Source: Cladorhizidae sp. MBARI D1340-BT2
Taxonomy: Eukaryota > Porifera > Demospongiae > Poecilosclerida > Cladorhizidae
Direction: 5' to 3'
DNA length: 64,000 bases
Assembly: GCA_028752905.1 (NCBI GenBank)
Contig: JAQNBH010000005.1
Span: 8,285,448 to 8,349,447, forward strand
Shown: in pieces, positions 22,396 through 34,867 of the stretch
Numbering within the stretch: the stretch's first letter is position 1
Layout: each line of letters begins with the position of its first letter
Program-made: the position numbers and the translations under genes
The notes under the pieces: model-generated
Told to the model about the DNA's origin: nothing
The model's input: the letters and a program-made list of their open reading frames with translations, nothing else
The model's database searches: none

Positions 22396-23924
22396 AGCCT
22401 TTCATAGCCATTTCCCTCTCAAGATATCAATGCATGATGTTATCATTGTGTATCGCATGAAGCTGGTGATCGATTCCAAGATTTCTGTGACTGAAGATAA
22501 GCTGCGTGAACTCTACCTTCCCAGGATCACAAGACTCTGTAGGAAGTTCAAGTTTAATGAGACTGAAAGTAAAAAAATTATTTACGCTCTCATGATGCAA
22601 TCAGGGTACAATAATCTTCAGTTCCTCAGCATTCCTCTCAGTGAGACGCTGGAATTTCTGAACAAGGACAGGACCCACATGGAGCAAGGCTTCTTCCCAG
22701 ATATCTAAGAGGGTTATGTTATCAACTGTGACATCATTTATGATGCTGACTTCTTCAAGGCCTGATGGGCTCGTACTTGAAAACTCTAGAGTTCCTCAAG
22801 ATTGAGCAGACCAAACTGGCTGATGTGATCGCTGAGAAACCTGGAAATGAGCATTACCGTTAAGCATCATTGGGGCTTTATGCAACAGTCTTTACAAGTG
22901 CCAGTAGATGGAGGACAGGGAGGGAGGGTGAGGGTAGAGGATGGAAGGGAAGGAGGGGGATGAAGAGAAGGTAGGGAGGGAGGGTAGGAGAGTGATCTTC
23001 TCTATGTAGCCACCTTGTGGCCTCAAGGAGCATGCAGATTTGTACCACACCATGTGATATCTGGGAAAAAATTAATACTTTCTAAAATGTCCCCCCCCCC
23101 CTCCTGCCTATTTTTAATATGAGGACTTGTTTGCAACTTGAGTTATGTGCACTTACATCCACTAGTCTGAGGCATGCTGGCTGATGAATTCTAACCTGTC
23201 TTTGTGCAAACTGAAGATTCATCTTTTAATTAGCTCAGTTTGGTTTTTATAACACCATTTCAATAGAATGCTTTAGTCTTCACCCTCATGATGTTAGGTA
23301 AGAGATAGCTGAACGACCTGGAAGGAAGTTGATTTCAGTCATTAGAATTGAACACAAGTGAGGACAGACTGCAGATGAATATTAAATGAGAGTCAGGTTC
23401 TGGCAGATTATCTACTAGCAGATGTTCCTCAACTCTGCATAGAAGCTATGGCTGTTCATCTTAAACTTGATTGCTTGCTGTGTGTGTGTGTGTGTGTGCA
23501 TGTGCTCACAGAAGTGAAGATGTCAAGGGTAAGATGATGCTCAGTGACAAGCAAGAAGGAGTGGCTGACATGGAACTTGATATTGAGGGTGTTCCCATTC
23601 CAGCGCAGGTATTTTATAGCTAGTATTTGCTATGGGAATATATTATTTTTGTTGCAGGATGAAGCTCCTGCATTGGGAGCTGATAAAAGTAAGTGACCCT
23701 GTAATTAGAGGATAGATAAATTGTTTGTGCAGTTGTTTTGATTGGAGCATATTAGCACATGCTTGCTCTCTCTGCTGGAGAATCAGGAGATCTGGACGCA
23801 ATTCTACGCTTGGAAAGAGAGAAAGGGAAAGAACGTAAAATGTTTGGCTGAGGCTGATGGTAAGAGCTTTTCTTACCATGTCATTTTGGCAGAATTGCAG
23901 TGAAGAATTCAAAATAAGATAGAC

Positions 23925-24635
23925 TACCTCTAAGTTGAGTTATCCTTAACACTTCTAAGTTCAATCACTCTAAGTTGAGTCATCCTTGACCACCTCTAAG
24001 TTGAGTCATCCTTGACCACCTCTAAGTTGAGTCATCCTTGACCACCTCTAAGTTGAGTCATCCTTGACCACCTCTAAGTTGAGTCATCCTTGACCACCTC
24101 TAAGTTGAGTCATCCTTGACCACCTCTAAGTTGAATCACCCTTGACCACCTAAGTTGAATCATCCTTGCCCACCTCTTAGTTGAATCATCCTTGACTACC
24201 TCTTAGTTGAATCATCCTTGACTACCTCTAAGTTGAATCATCCTTGACCACCTCTAAGTTGAATCATCCTTGACTACCTCTTAGTTGAATCATCCTTGAC
24301 CACCTCTAAGTTGAATCATCCTTGCCCATCTCTAAGTTGAATCATCCTTGACCACCTCTAAGTTGAATCATCCTTGACCACCTCTAAGTTGAATCATCCT
24401 TGACCACTTCTAAGTTGAATCATCCTTGCCCACCTCTTAGTTGAATCATCCTTGACCACTTAGTTGAATCATCCTTGACCACCACTAAATTGAATCATCC
24501 TTGGCCACCCCTTAGTTGAATCATCCTTTACCACCTCTAAGTTGAATCATCCTTGACCACCTCTAAGTTGAATCATCCTTGACTACCTCTTAGTTGAATC
24601 ATCCTTGACCACCTCTAACTTGAGTCATCCTTGGC
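23925..24635. repeat. 26-bp minisatellite
   Basis: About 27 units of cacctctaagttgaatcatc cttgac with a gagtc/gaatc split between left and right parts of the array. It lies in an intron of the AAA pseudogene. Confidence 0.95.
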
Positions 24636-24839
24636 TGCAGGAAGAAGGTCAAGGGGAAGATGAAGAGAAGACACCAAGGAAGAAGAGGATGACTCAGACA
24701 AATTGGAGCCATACAAGACAGATCTGGAGTACCTTGACGATCACTTCCAGCAAGTTATCTTGGAGATGAAGGTCATGACCATCACATGCGCATGGCGATG
24801 GAGGTATCTATATAGCTTCCTGGATAGACCAGACCATTA

Positions 24840-25790
24840 CAGCATCAATTGTTTGGCATTATCACATCCCTACCAGTAGCCTGCCCTTAAAATGAACCTC
24901 CCACACTCATTAACTACTAACCTGCATATTTAATTCCAATATACAGGCTGCTAAGTCAAATACAAGTGTACTGATATATCCCCCCCACTCCAACCCACAT
25001 ACCTAGCATAATATACTCTGTGTCTAAGTCAATTGTTAGCATAGTAGCTGGTGGATGTCCACCTCTCTGGATACCAATGAAGTGAGAATTTCTGTAAAGA
25101 CCGATTGCTCAGAAGATAACTGCTTATAACAGCAATTGCACCTGTGGGAGCGCCAAACTCCACAAGGGAGGGAGGAATAAGCTCATGCTTACCAAGCAAT
25201 CAAGCAGACCTGCAAGAAAGAGATAATAATAATAAAAGCTATTTTCACCTGTTAGGATCAGGTGATCTATTGCACACAAAGAGCATGTTCTCAATTTGTA
25301 CATGTCACCTTGTTAGGATACACTTCTCGGCAACTGAAATAGTGGAAGGGTCACACCTGTACTATCCAAAGACCAAGTTTGACCAGATCTCTATTTGTTA
25401 ATGCTGTTAATTATTCCTTGCTACTGCTAATGTGAGTTTTAACTCTACCACCCGCAAAAACATTATGTGGATTCATAAACTTGGCCAGTCTCTTAATCTG
25501 CTGGCATCCAAAAGCACCTTATACCACCAAAGCCACCTAGCTCTGTTCCCACGGTGATTACGCCACTGTGTGTTAGCTGACTTGGCATGTAAAGGTTGTT
25601 CAACTAGTGTTTACCATTTGACACAATTATAACCATGGCAATGCCTTCTGAAGAGCCTACAGCAAGATGACCTGTGTTAGGTATGTGCAACAAGTCTGTA
25701 AACTGAATATGAATCTGGTGTAGTTCATGTAGAACATTTGTTACCACTTGCAACATTCCTTGCTCAAGCATGTAGTTGATAATGATTTGT
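24840..25790. other. Intron-like or intergenic, no exon recognised
   Basis: An open stretch at 25144-25401 shows no recognisable domain. This is where Walker A/B exons of the AAA gene would be expected; none was seen. Confidence 0.4.
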
Positions 25791-26120
25791 GTGTATAGAT
25801 AACAGTGCCCAAGGAGACTCCACTTGCAGATGATGTGAACTTTGAACTGTTGGCTCGTCATGAGATTAGTAGAGGCAACACCAAGAGTGTGGTATTCCGT
25901 GCAGCTGCCTGTGTGGCTCTCAGAGACCAGAGTGTGTTTTAGTGTCCCAAACGTGCATAGTTCCATGAAGGTAACACCTTGTTTGAGAACATATATGCAA
26001 ATGGTGGCAGGGTGGTGTACCTTGTTAGTGGTAACTCTAGTGTTGAAGTGGGCAGGGCCGTAGCAACCACTACGGCCGCTCCGGTTTTGGCTGCACCAAA
26101 TTTCAAGCCCAGCTATAAAA

Positions 26121-26694
26121 AAAAATTTTTTTTAAAAATGGAAAAAAAATTAAATAAATAAGAGTTCGAAGTTAGAATTATAGGCACATGGTCCATTGAG
26201 TTCGAGTCCTAAAGAAAGGTTATGGCTTCTAGTTCACGAGTAGGTGACTGGGTATGTATGTAATATAATAGAAGGATTTAACTCTTTCCCTCACAGATGA
26301 ATGGCATATCTCAATGCAAGATTTAGAGGATTCAGAGGATAAGAGGTCCTCCACTATGATTTCCTTTATGAGGCAGGACTCTGATGCAGCGAGAATGTAC
26401 AACGGAACTAATAGGACACCCAGTCTGCAGTTAGAACATTTGCATGTACATGCAGCAAGTTTACACATTTTGCCAAAATTTGATCTTTTAAATTCCTCGA
26501 AGAATATTTTGATTGATGTTTTGCAGAACACTTCCAGCTAAGATACACATTTTATTTTCTGTAATATAATACACTACTCCATTATTACTGTCAATACTGA
26601 AGTGAAAGTGTGAGTGAGGTTTGCTGCTGGATGTGGCCGCAAGTTCTGCTATGTTACCACTAATTTCTTCAAGAACCACACTAGGATACAGAAA
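26121..26694. other. No gene recognised
   Basis: Low-complexity a/t tract at 26115-26160 followed by unique sequence. An open stretch at 26314-26541 (+) has no recognised domain. A short inverted repeat (ggccgtag/ctacggcc) lies at about 26056-26077. Confidence 0.4.
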
Positions 26695-28580
26695 ACATGA
26701 TTGATGAGACTAGAGCAATGGCTGCATGAGACTAGAGCAATGGCTGCATGAGACTAGAGCAATGGTTGCATGAGACTAGAGCAATGGCTGCATGAGACTA
26801 GAGCAATGGATGAGACTAGAGCAATGGCTGCATGAGAGTAGAGCAATGGCTACATGAGACTAGCCTAGAGCAATGGCTGCATGAGACTAGAGCAATGGTT
26901 GCATGAGACTAGAGCAATGGCTGCATGAGACTAGAGCAATGGCTGCATGAGACTAGAGCAATGGCTGCATGAGACTAGAGCAATGGATGAGACTAGAGCA
27001 ATGGCTGCATGAGACTAGAGCAATGGCTGCATGAGACTAGAGCAATGGCTGCATGAGACTAGAGCAATGGATGAGACTAGAGCAATGGCTGCATGAGACT
27101 AGCTAGAGCAATGGCTACTTGAGACTAGAGCAATGGTTGCATGAGACTAGAGCAATGGCTGCATGAGACTAGAGCAATGGCTGCATGAGACTAGAGCAAT
27201 GGCTGCATGAGACTAGAGCAATGGATGAGACTAGAGCAATGGCTGCATGAGACTAGAGCAATGGCTGCATGAGACTAGAGCAATGGATGAGACTAGAGCA
27301 ATGGCTGCATGAGACTAGAGCAATGGCTACTTGAGACTAGAGCAATGGCTGCAGAGACTAGAGCAAATGGCTGCATGAGACTAGAGCAATGGCTACTTGA
27401 GACTAGAACAATGGCTGCATGAGACTAGAGCAATGGCTGCATGAGACTAGAGCAATGGCTGCATGAGACTAGAGCAATGGCTACTTGAGACTAGAGCAAT
27501 GGTTGCATGAGACTAGAGCAATGGCTGCATGAGACTAGAGCAATGGCTACTTGAGACTAGAGCAATGGCTGCATGAGACTAGAGCAATGGCTGCAGAGAC
27601 TAGAGCAAATGGCTGCATGAGACTAGAGCAATGGCTGCATGAGACTAGAGCAATGGATGAGACTAGAGCAATGGCTGCATGAGACTAGAGCAATGGCTAC
27701 TTGAGACTAGAGCAATGGTTGCATGAGACTAGAGCAATGGTTGCATGCATGAGACTAGAGCAATGGCTGCATGAGACTAGAGCAATGGCTACTTGAGACT
27801 AGAGCAATGGCTGCAGAGACTAGAGCAAATGGCTGCATGAGACTAGAGCAATGGCTACTTGAGACTAGAGCAATGGCTGCATGAGACTAGAGCAATGGCT
27901 GCATGAGACTAGAGCAATGGCTGCATGAGACTAGAGCAATGGCTACTTGAGACTAGAGCAATGGTTGCATGAGACTAGAGCAATGGCTGCATGAGACTAG
28001 AGCAATGGCTGCATGAGCCTAGAGCAATGGCTACATGAGACTAGAGCAATAGCTGCATGAGACTAGAGCAATGGCTACTTGAGACTAGAGCAATGGTTGC
28101 ATGAGACTAGAGCAATGGCTGCATGAGACTAGAGCAATGGCTGCATGAGCCTAGAGCAATGGCTACATGAGACTAGAGCAATAGCTGCATGAGACTAGAG
28201 CAATGGCTGCATGAGCCTAGAGCAATGGCTACACAAGACTAGAGCAATGGTTGCATGATACTAGAGCAATGGCTGCATGAGACTAGAGCAATACGAGACT
28301 AGAGCAATGACTACAGAGACTAGAGCAGTGGCTAAATGAGACTAGAGCAATGGCTACACAAGAATAGAACAATGGTTGCACGAGACTAGAGCAATGGCTA
28401 CATGACACTTTAGACCAATGGCTACATGCGACTAGATCAAAGGCTATGCAAGCATAAAGCAAAATAGTTACATGAGACTTGGAGCAATGGCTATGAAAAA
28501 CTAGAAGCAATGGACTATAACAATGGCTATGCAAGACTCAAGCAATGGCTACAAGACTAGAGCAATAGCTATATAAGACT
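26695..28580. repeat. 22-bp satellite array
   Basis: About 80 units of catgagactagagcaatggc tg. Variants (14-bp short units lacking gctgcat, cttgaga and catgagcct types) recur in ordered blocks. The right end decays progressively from about 28280. Confidence 0.97.
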
Positions 28581-28960
28581 AGAAAATGTCTAGCTACATG
28601 ATCAATGATTATGAGTTTATGACTAGTAATCATGGTGCTCATGACAACATTGAGCTTTATGTCGTTTGTGATACATAAATTTTCCCAAACTTCCAATTTT
28701 TCTTTTTCAGTGATTTGCCAATTCCACCATCCTCACTCATCTCCTACATAAAAGACCCACTGAGACCACTTCCTGAAAGCTTCAAGAACAAAAGCTCCCA
28801 CATTTGCACTCCCTGACTGTGTACACAAGAAAATTGTTAACACATTGCTGTTACAGCTGCTTCTAATGCAGTACTTGGCCATGACTTGGTGGCACACTTG
28901 CTAAAATTGAGCAGTTAAAATCATCAGCTGAAGAGTACATGTACATGTTTAGTCGTGCCT
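28581..28960. other. No gene recognised
   Basis: Unique sequence between the 22-bp satellite and the duplicated module. A poly-pyrimidine tract with cag at about 28707 is followed by a short open stretch (PPSSLISYIKDPLRPLPESF) that could be an exon relic. Confidence 0.3.
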
Positions 28961-29660
28961 TCTCACTTACTTTGCAGATCCTACTGAACCCCCCTAAAAC
29001 GCTTACAGGAAATTGATTAGTGGGTTTGTGCATGCAGTGGGAGCCCTGCCCATTTCCCCTTGCTTTTGGATGGCCTGCCGAGCCCCAGATTTTGGGCGTG
29101 GCAATGCAACCATGATTGACGTTTGAAGGAAGATGCTGTTTCCTTCTTGAGCAGGCTCATACAGAAGTGTCCAGATGTTTTGAACCACCAAGCAAGTCAA
29201 CTGCTGAGCAAAAGCGACACAGAGCCCTACCAACACAAGGATGTGAATGAGGAGTATAATTATATCTCTCAGACATGGCCTGCTACCACTCTGTAAATCA
29301 GATGAGTGAGGGTGCCAAGGCCTCTCTGACACCCTCCTTATCCCAAAGAGCCAAAAGCAGGGGAGTTGGATGTTGAAGGAACTCAGATGAAGTAACGAAT
29401 CATGGATGAAGTTAGTGTACAGTATAATTATTATGGATTTTTAATTGTATAAGTGTACAGAGCAACTGATGTCACCAAAGGCAAGTATTCCATACCTGAA
29501 ATGATTGCCATCTCAGTATGCAGTGCTGTATATGTTGTGACAGTGTGTGTTACATGGGATGCTGGCACAAAAGTCTGCATTGGAAGAGACCCTAAAGATT
29601 TGTTAGTGTAGGGTTAAGATGGATGGGGTCAACATGGTCAAATAGCACAAAAAATGTTAC
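28960..29660 (+). pseudogene. Degenerate copy 3 of the 3.6-kb gene
   Basis: KEDAVSFLSRLIQKCPDVL (29128-29184), then SKSDTEPYQHKDVNEEY and KAGELDVEGTQMK. A frameshift near 29185, stops near 29298 and a TAA at about 29393 inactivate it. The 5' flank (gtttgtgcatgcagtg) and 3' flank (gacagtgtgtgttacatggg) are shared with the copy at 16.5-17.3 kb, so these two are closer to each other than to the ORF at 3.6-4.1 kb. Confidence 0.7.
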
Positions 29661-29745
29661 CTAACTTATATATATATAATATATATATACATATGTTTAT
29701 ATATATATATATATGACATACATATGTGTATATACATATATACCC
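29661..29745. repeat. (TA)n microsatellite
   Basis: Interrupted ta/tatatg tract. Confidence 0.9.
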
Positions 29746-29749
29746 TAAA

Positions 29750-30740
29750 CAATTATTTAAAACTTACAAAAAGGAGATTTTTCAATGTGTAATAATTCAA
29801 TGTGTAATAATAATGAGCACCAAATATTTGTACAAATGTTAGAATGAAGACAGGATTGTGGGTCCATATGTTATGGTAGCCAAAATCATGGTATCCCTGA
29901 TAAAAATTGGATCTTCTGACGGCCGGGTATGGGTACGACACTTGAGCGCCATCCATTTTCAGGGCTAGTTGATTCGGCACACACTCCTTGGCGGATTCCG
30001 ACTTCCATGGCCACCGTCCTGCTGTCTATATCTTTTAAAAGGTAGTTGAAATGTGTGGCGATTTGGGAACTGTTTGGGAACTGTTCTTAGATTTTGAAAT
30101 GCAGGAAATTCAGGAATCTTCTACAAGCTGGCGAGGGACATTTCCTACAGGCAGAATTGGATGTGGAACGCTGGATAAACTGTCGTTGCTGTTTTTCTGG
30201 ATAAACTGTCATTGCTGTTTTGCTGGATAAACTGTCGTTGCTGTTTTGCTGGATAAACTGTCGTTGCTGTTTAGCTGGAGGTAAAACTCTACAGCATGGA
30301 AGAAGCAATGTTGTCTCTTGTAAATCTTGGCTGTGACAGAGATGGCCCTTGTTAGGAACCACAGCCATGGCAGGCTTAATGACTAGCACAGAGTAGCTGA
30401 AGTACCAGCAGATGAGAATTCCACCTCAAGAATATTACGATGCAGAACATGCATAAACACACACACACACACATATCTTATAGTATTCTGATTGGATCAA
30501 TGATTCACTTGCTATTTTGTCTTTATTTTGTTGTTGTAAAATCTCTACAAGTTAGCCTATTTAATTAAGCTAAGGACTGTGTCAGATAGGTTTGATGTTG
30601 TCCCATTGAGATTGGAAAGCACATAACACATGGTAGTACACTAGGACAGTTCGTCTGCTATCTAAGTAGAATTGCTTTGGTTTGAATCGCTCATTGATTG
30701 TCTTTAATTGAGATCAACCCTCTTCATATCAAAGCAGAAA
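29750..30740. other. No gene recognised; contains a 26-bp x4 tandem repeat
   Basis: Positions about 30171-30280 hold four units of ctggataaactgtcgttgct gtttt. The minus strand at 29753-29980 has an open stretch (MDGAQVSYPYPAVRRSNFYQ) that looks mildly coding, but I cannot place it. The 5' end of the adjacent Gypsy element may begin here. Confidence 0.4.
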
Positions 30741-30741
30741 G

Positions 30742-32300
30742 ATGGAGACCAGAAACAAAGCACCACAACAAGATATACCAGAAGACTCCAGGTCCGTTGA
30801 CTGCAATGACGTGACACATGAACCATCCAGTTGCTCAGATATGAGTCATGTGACCACACAGCTCATGCAGATGCTTATCCAACAACAGCAACATGAAGCA
30901 CAGAGAATAGCTGAAGAAAGGGAGATGCTCAGGCAACAGCAACAGCTTGAAGCACAGAGAAGAGCTGAAGAAAAGGAGATGTTGAGATTGCAGAGAGGAT
31001 AAGTTCATGAAAATCCTTACAGACCTTACCAAGGAGAAAGACAAAACCCAAACTGCAGCCCCCCAAGCTCCCCTCATTCAAATCTGACCAAAGCATAAAT
31101 GCTGCCTTGCTACAGTTTGAGCAACATATGATGGAAGTTCCAGAGAGACATTGGGTCGCTCACCTGCATCCATTTCTAGAAGGAGAAGCTTTGGCTGCAT
31201 TCCTAGCTACACCCATCACAGTAGCCCTGGATTACCAGCAGGTAAAACAAGAGCTGCTCCACCGGTTTGGATTGAAACCCGACATCTACTGACAGAGATG
31301 GTGGGAAGCCTCCTTCCAACCCAAGGAGACTGGCTTGCAACTTGCCTACCATTTGGATGAAACAACAAAGAAGTATGCTACAGAATACACTCTAGGAGGC
31401 ACTCATCCAGATGTTCACCCATGACCATTTCCTCGAGTTTGCTACCCACACACATCGCTATCAGCATCAGAGACAAAAAAACTTGGTCAGAGAGGCATGA
31501 GAGCTTGCGGATGACTATGTACGCCGGAGAGCTGGACACTGCTATCTTGTATCGAGGCAAGAAGTGAAGACTAGCACACACATCCCCATGGCAGGTCACC
31601 TGGGATTCAGAAGAACAAAGCAGAGGATTCTCGAACATTTCTACTGGCCTAGCAACAAGGATGTCAAGAGTGCATGTGAGAGCTCTCCAGAGTGCCAAAA
31701 GGCAGCTCGTCGACCTCACTATGTTGCTCCATTACAGCCTATGCCGGTGATGACACAACCAATGGATAGGGTAGCAATCAATATTGTTGGACCTTTACAT
31801 GCACCAAGCCAGGGAAATACTTTCTCATTTTGGTAGTGGATACCCTGATTCTGTAACACTCCGGAAGGTCGACACGGAGTCAGTTGTGGAAACACTCATT
31901 GAGATTTTCTCTCGACTGTTTGTGCCAGCAGAACTCTTGAATTACCAGAAATTTCTTGGCCAGATCCATGCAAATCTTTTACCACAAGATGGGCATTCGT
32001 CACAAACAGACTAGCCCATACCATCCTCAAACTAACGGCATGCTTGAATGTTTTCATGCCACACTGAAGCAAATGGTGAAGAAGGTGGGAAAACACAACC
32101 AAGAGTGGGACACCCTCTTGCCCGCCATACTTTTTGCCTACTGAGAAATACCAAATGATATGACAGGGTTCTCCCTGTTTGAGCTCTTGTTTGGACACCA
32201 CATCAGAAGGCCCCTACAAATCTTAAAGGAAACGTCGGATTGCAACATTCAGGACGCCACCACCATAGGAGTGGAGTAAGCAGCATCAGAGATCACTAGA
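30742..32300 (+). mobile_element. Ty3/Gypsy retrotransposon remnant 1 (gag joined to integrase)
   Basis: Gag start at ATG 30742 with a Gln/Glu-rich coiled coil (AQRIAEEREMLRQQQQLEAQ), then a gag core at 31070-31290 (LLQFEQHMMEVPERHW, FLEGEALAAFLA, VKQELLHRFGL). Next comes an integrase with an H2C2 zinc finger (HIPMAGHLGFRRTKQRILEH FYWP, about 31575-31700) and core (HKQTSPYHPQTNGMLECFHA, about 32000-32150; FSLFELLFGHH to about 32205). Protease, reverse transcriptase and RNase H are missing between about 31400 and 31560, so this is an internally deleted copy. Frameshifts and stops (31001, 31290, 31835, 32143) confirm inactivity. LTRs were not resolved. Confidence 0.8.
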
Positions 32301-32526
32301 TCAGATGCAACAACTGGCTGTGGGAAACCAGAAAGCTTCACAAGCTAGATCTAAACACAGATATGACTAGCAGGCAAGGGACCACGAATTCCAAGACGGT
32401 AATTTGTACTTATGCCTACGATATCAGGGAAACTCACCGCCCAATGGCAAGGCCTCTACACCATTGTTGGCAGTTACTTATACAGTCGATATCCTTAAAA
32501 TTCCTTAAAATTCATTTTCCAACCGT

Positions 32527-32821
32527 GCGCTTGATCATGTACTCAAGTTTTAACTCCTAATTAAAAAGTTGTTGCATACAGTAGGGCCCGCTGGTGCTAA
32601 TTTAAGTTCTCTAGCACTTGGCAATCTGCGAGAAGAATGTGTTGCAAAATCTGATACTCAGGTTTTGAGTTATCCCCACTTTAGCTGCAGTAACTTGGGT
32701 ATAGTGAAACATGTTAGTATCAAAAGAGAGCACACAGAGAGACCTATCTTTTGAGCTATATATAGGTCCACAGTATGAAGTGTGCAGAATCTCTGGCGCT
32801 ATAAAGTGGTAACCACAAGTT
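32527..32821 (+). mobile_element. MITE-like repeat B, copy 1
   Basis: About 295 bp, starting gcttgatcatgtactcaagt and ending aaagtggtaaccacaagt. Shared with 48461-48752 (inverted) and 50207-50506. The interior holds atcaaaagagagcacacaga gagacctatcttttgagcta in all three. Confidence 0.8.
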
Positions 32822-32959
32822 TTTAGCGCCTACTATATTGTTTCTCGGGAGCCAGCCAAGTGGCCCAGTCAGAACCAGTCTACTAGTGAATTATAAGAGT
32901 CTTCATTATTCCTCTCCTATTTCCCTGAGATCTTACGCCACTACCTTCCCTGATCCTTA

Positions 32960-34866
32960 ACACTGGTGGTGGTAACAACAAGAAACCAACTATCCGACCT
33001 CATTGAATTTGCAGAACAATGTACTTCTCTTCATCCCTCCAGACCACCTGGACTACGGCTTCCAAAGCAATGACAGCAAGAGCTCTGGCAGATGGATGGC
33101 CCATGACCTGCCTCTCACACCTGACTCTGAGGGAGGCACCCAACTACCCTTGGAGGAGGAGTCCTTGGGGAGGAATCCTCTGCCTCCTCTGTAGCCACTG
33201 TCCAAGGGACACTGCTCATCAGGAGATCTGGCTACAATGATGGCCATTCCTCCAAATGCAGCAGGCCGACTGAGAGGAACATCGACAGGAGGCAGTAGAA
33301 GCCTGACAGTTGGAATGAGACCGTGCAGAAGAAGCCAGGGAACTGGAACATGAGAAGGATGAGACCTGCTATCAGAAACAGGAGAGAGAAGCAGAGAGAT
33401 GGTTCAGAGCTGAGGAAGCCAGGAGAACCGAGCAAAAGCAATATGAGGAGAGCTGGAAGGAGGAAAGGCGTGATGAACATTGCGTCACACTGCTCACTGC
33501 CAACCAAGAGGCATCTACCCACACAAGGGAGGAAGCTGAGAGATACCGACTCCAAGAGGAGGAGTCGAGAAAAAATGAAAGAGATATCCTCTGCCAGGAG
33601 AGAAAGACTGAATGGCAGGAGAATGTCAGGATGACCTTGGAAAGAGAGCTGCGAGGGATGTACCGAAACTGACTGCAGTCAAAGACGTATGTGACATGGA
33701 AATGTTCCTAAATAACTTCCAAAGCCACCTGACCTTGTTCGAGGTTCCTGCCAAATATTGGATGGATAACCTCCTACCCCTTTTGGACCCTATTTCCCTT
33801 AGTTCAGGAGCAGATGCCAGAGGAACAAAAGACTGATTTCCACACACTAAAGAGAGCTCTGGTGATCTGCATGGCACCCCCAAACCTATACCGCATCAAG
33901 CTGAGAGACCTCACTCAGCAGGCATCGGAGACTGCTCAGCAGCTACACATCAGGACAGCTTCCCCGATGGTACTCTGGGCCAGGAAGGAAAGAAAAAGTC
34001 CTCGATCTGTTCATCATGAACAAGATGCTCTCCTCCCTCCCTGACCCCAAGGTCGAAGCTTGGGTCAGAGCACAAAACCCCACATTGGCCAAAGCTGCAG
34101 CTCACCTAGCAGATGACTTTGTGCACAGCCAACCAAAACAGGAGGAGCCCAAGAGGTGGGCCAGACCCTCCTACCCCAGATCTCCAGCACAGGGAAACAT
34201 GTTCCATCCACAACCTGGGGGTGAATCGCAGCGACAACTCCCAGTTCTACCCCACCATCTACCAGCATTGGAAGGCAGCACCCCCAAGCTCCCCAACTTT
34301 GACCCAGTGAAGAGTCCTCGCTGTTTCCACTGCCAGGAGTATGGACATGTGGCAGGAAGCCACTGCCCAAACAAGACTTGCTTGGTAAGCATGACTTGCA
34401 CTAACCCACCCTTTCTCACCCTCCCTGGTACTATCAACGGTGTAGAGGTCCAGATCAACTATGCCAAAAGGAGCTCCACCTCTAACATGGATGAGCTCAC
34501 TACCGTGCCTGCCAGTCGAAGCAGGCCAAGTGAGGGGCTGATGCGACAGTCAATCCCTTTCCAGTCCTCTGCATCAGACTCGGACATGGCATCCTCTGAT
34601 GACACCATACCTACTCCAACTCCTGGGCATGCATTGGAGAGTAATGGCACTGACACACATCCTCTACCTCAGGTGGCGGATGAGCTGCCACCACTCAGCG
34701 GCAGCCAGTCTCCAACCGTAACTGCTTACGAGACAACAGAAGAGGCTGGACCGCAAGAGATATGCGACAATTGGGGTCAGCCTGAATTTTCGGATGGCGG
34801 ACCTACACAACTACGACATGCTCAGGCCTCTAACCCCATGCCAGAGGTCACCCGCAGGAAGCCATG
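32960..34866 (+). mobile_element. Ty3/Gypsy-like remnant 2 (gag only)
   Basis: A leader with ctggtggtggtaacaa (about 32961, possible primer-binding site) precedes a long charged coiled-coil region (33240-33650, many Glu/Arg heptads in one frame). A gag core follows (VKDVCDMEMFLNNFQSHLTL, FEVPAKYWMDNLLPLL; 33680-33800), then KMLSSLPDPKVEAWVRAQNP and a zinc-knuckle-like CFHCQEYGHVAGSHC (about 34320-34365). The knuckle has five rather than four residues between His and the last Cys. A TINGVEVQ block suggests the start of a protease, after which sequence turns acidic/Ser-rich and stops at 34865. Frameshifts occur near 33240, 33655, 33836 and 34040. No polymerase or integrase is present. Confidence 0.7.
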
Positions 34867-34867
34867 A

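Larger units (their letters stand above)
22440..26120 (+). pseudogene. Broken AAA-family ATPase gene
   Basis: Plus-strand exons in order: about 22440-22856 (TEDKLRELYLPRITRLCRKF, then PLSETLEFLNKDRTHMEQGF and LKIEQTKLADVIAEKPGNEH); about 23508-23607 (acidic, donor CAG/gtattt); about 23657-23689; about 24640-24770 (KLEPYKTDLEYLDDHFQ); and about 25800-25968 (ITVPKETPLADDVNFELLAR, then GNTKSVVFRAAA). The last block is the helical lid after an AAA core (LADDVDF-LA-----SGG-IK-AV-RAA), and the N-terminal blocks match large AAA ATPases of invertebrates and protists. An in-frame TAA at 22706, a one-base loss near 22762, a frame break near 24690 and TAGs near 25939 and 25954 show it is dead. Walker A and B exons are not visible. 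The intron at 23925-24635 holds a 26-bp minisatellite. Confidence 0.6.

Noticed and set aside
33065..33555. Leu-rich minus-strand ORF resembling a membrane protein
   Set aside because: It is the complement of a charged coiled coil belonging to the plus-strand gag remnant.
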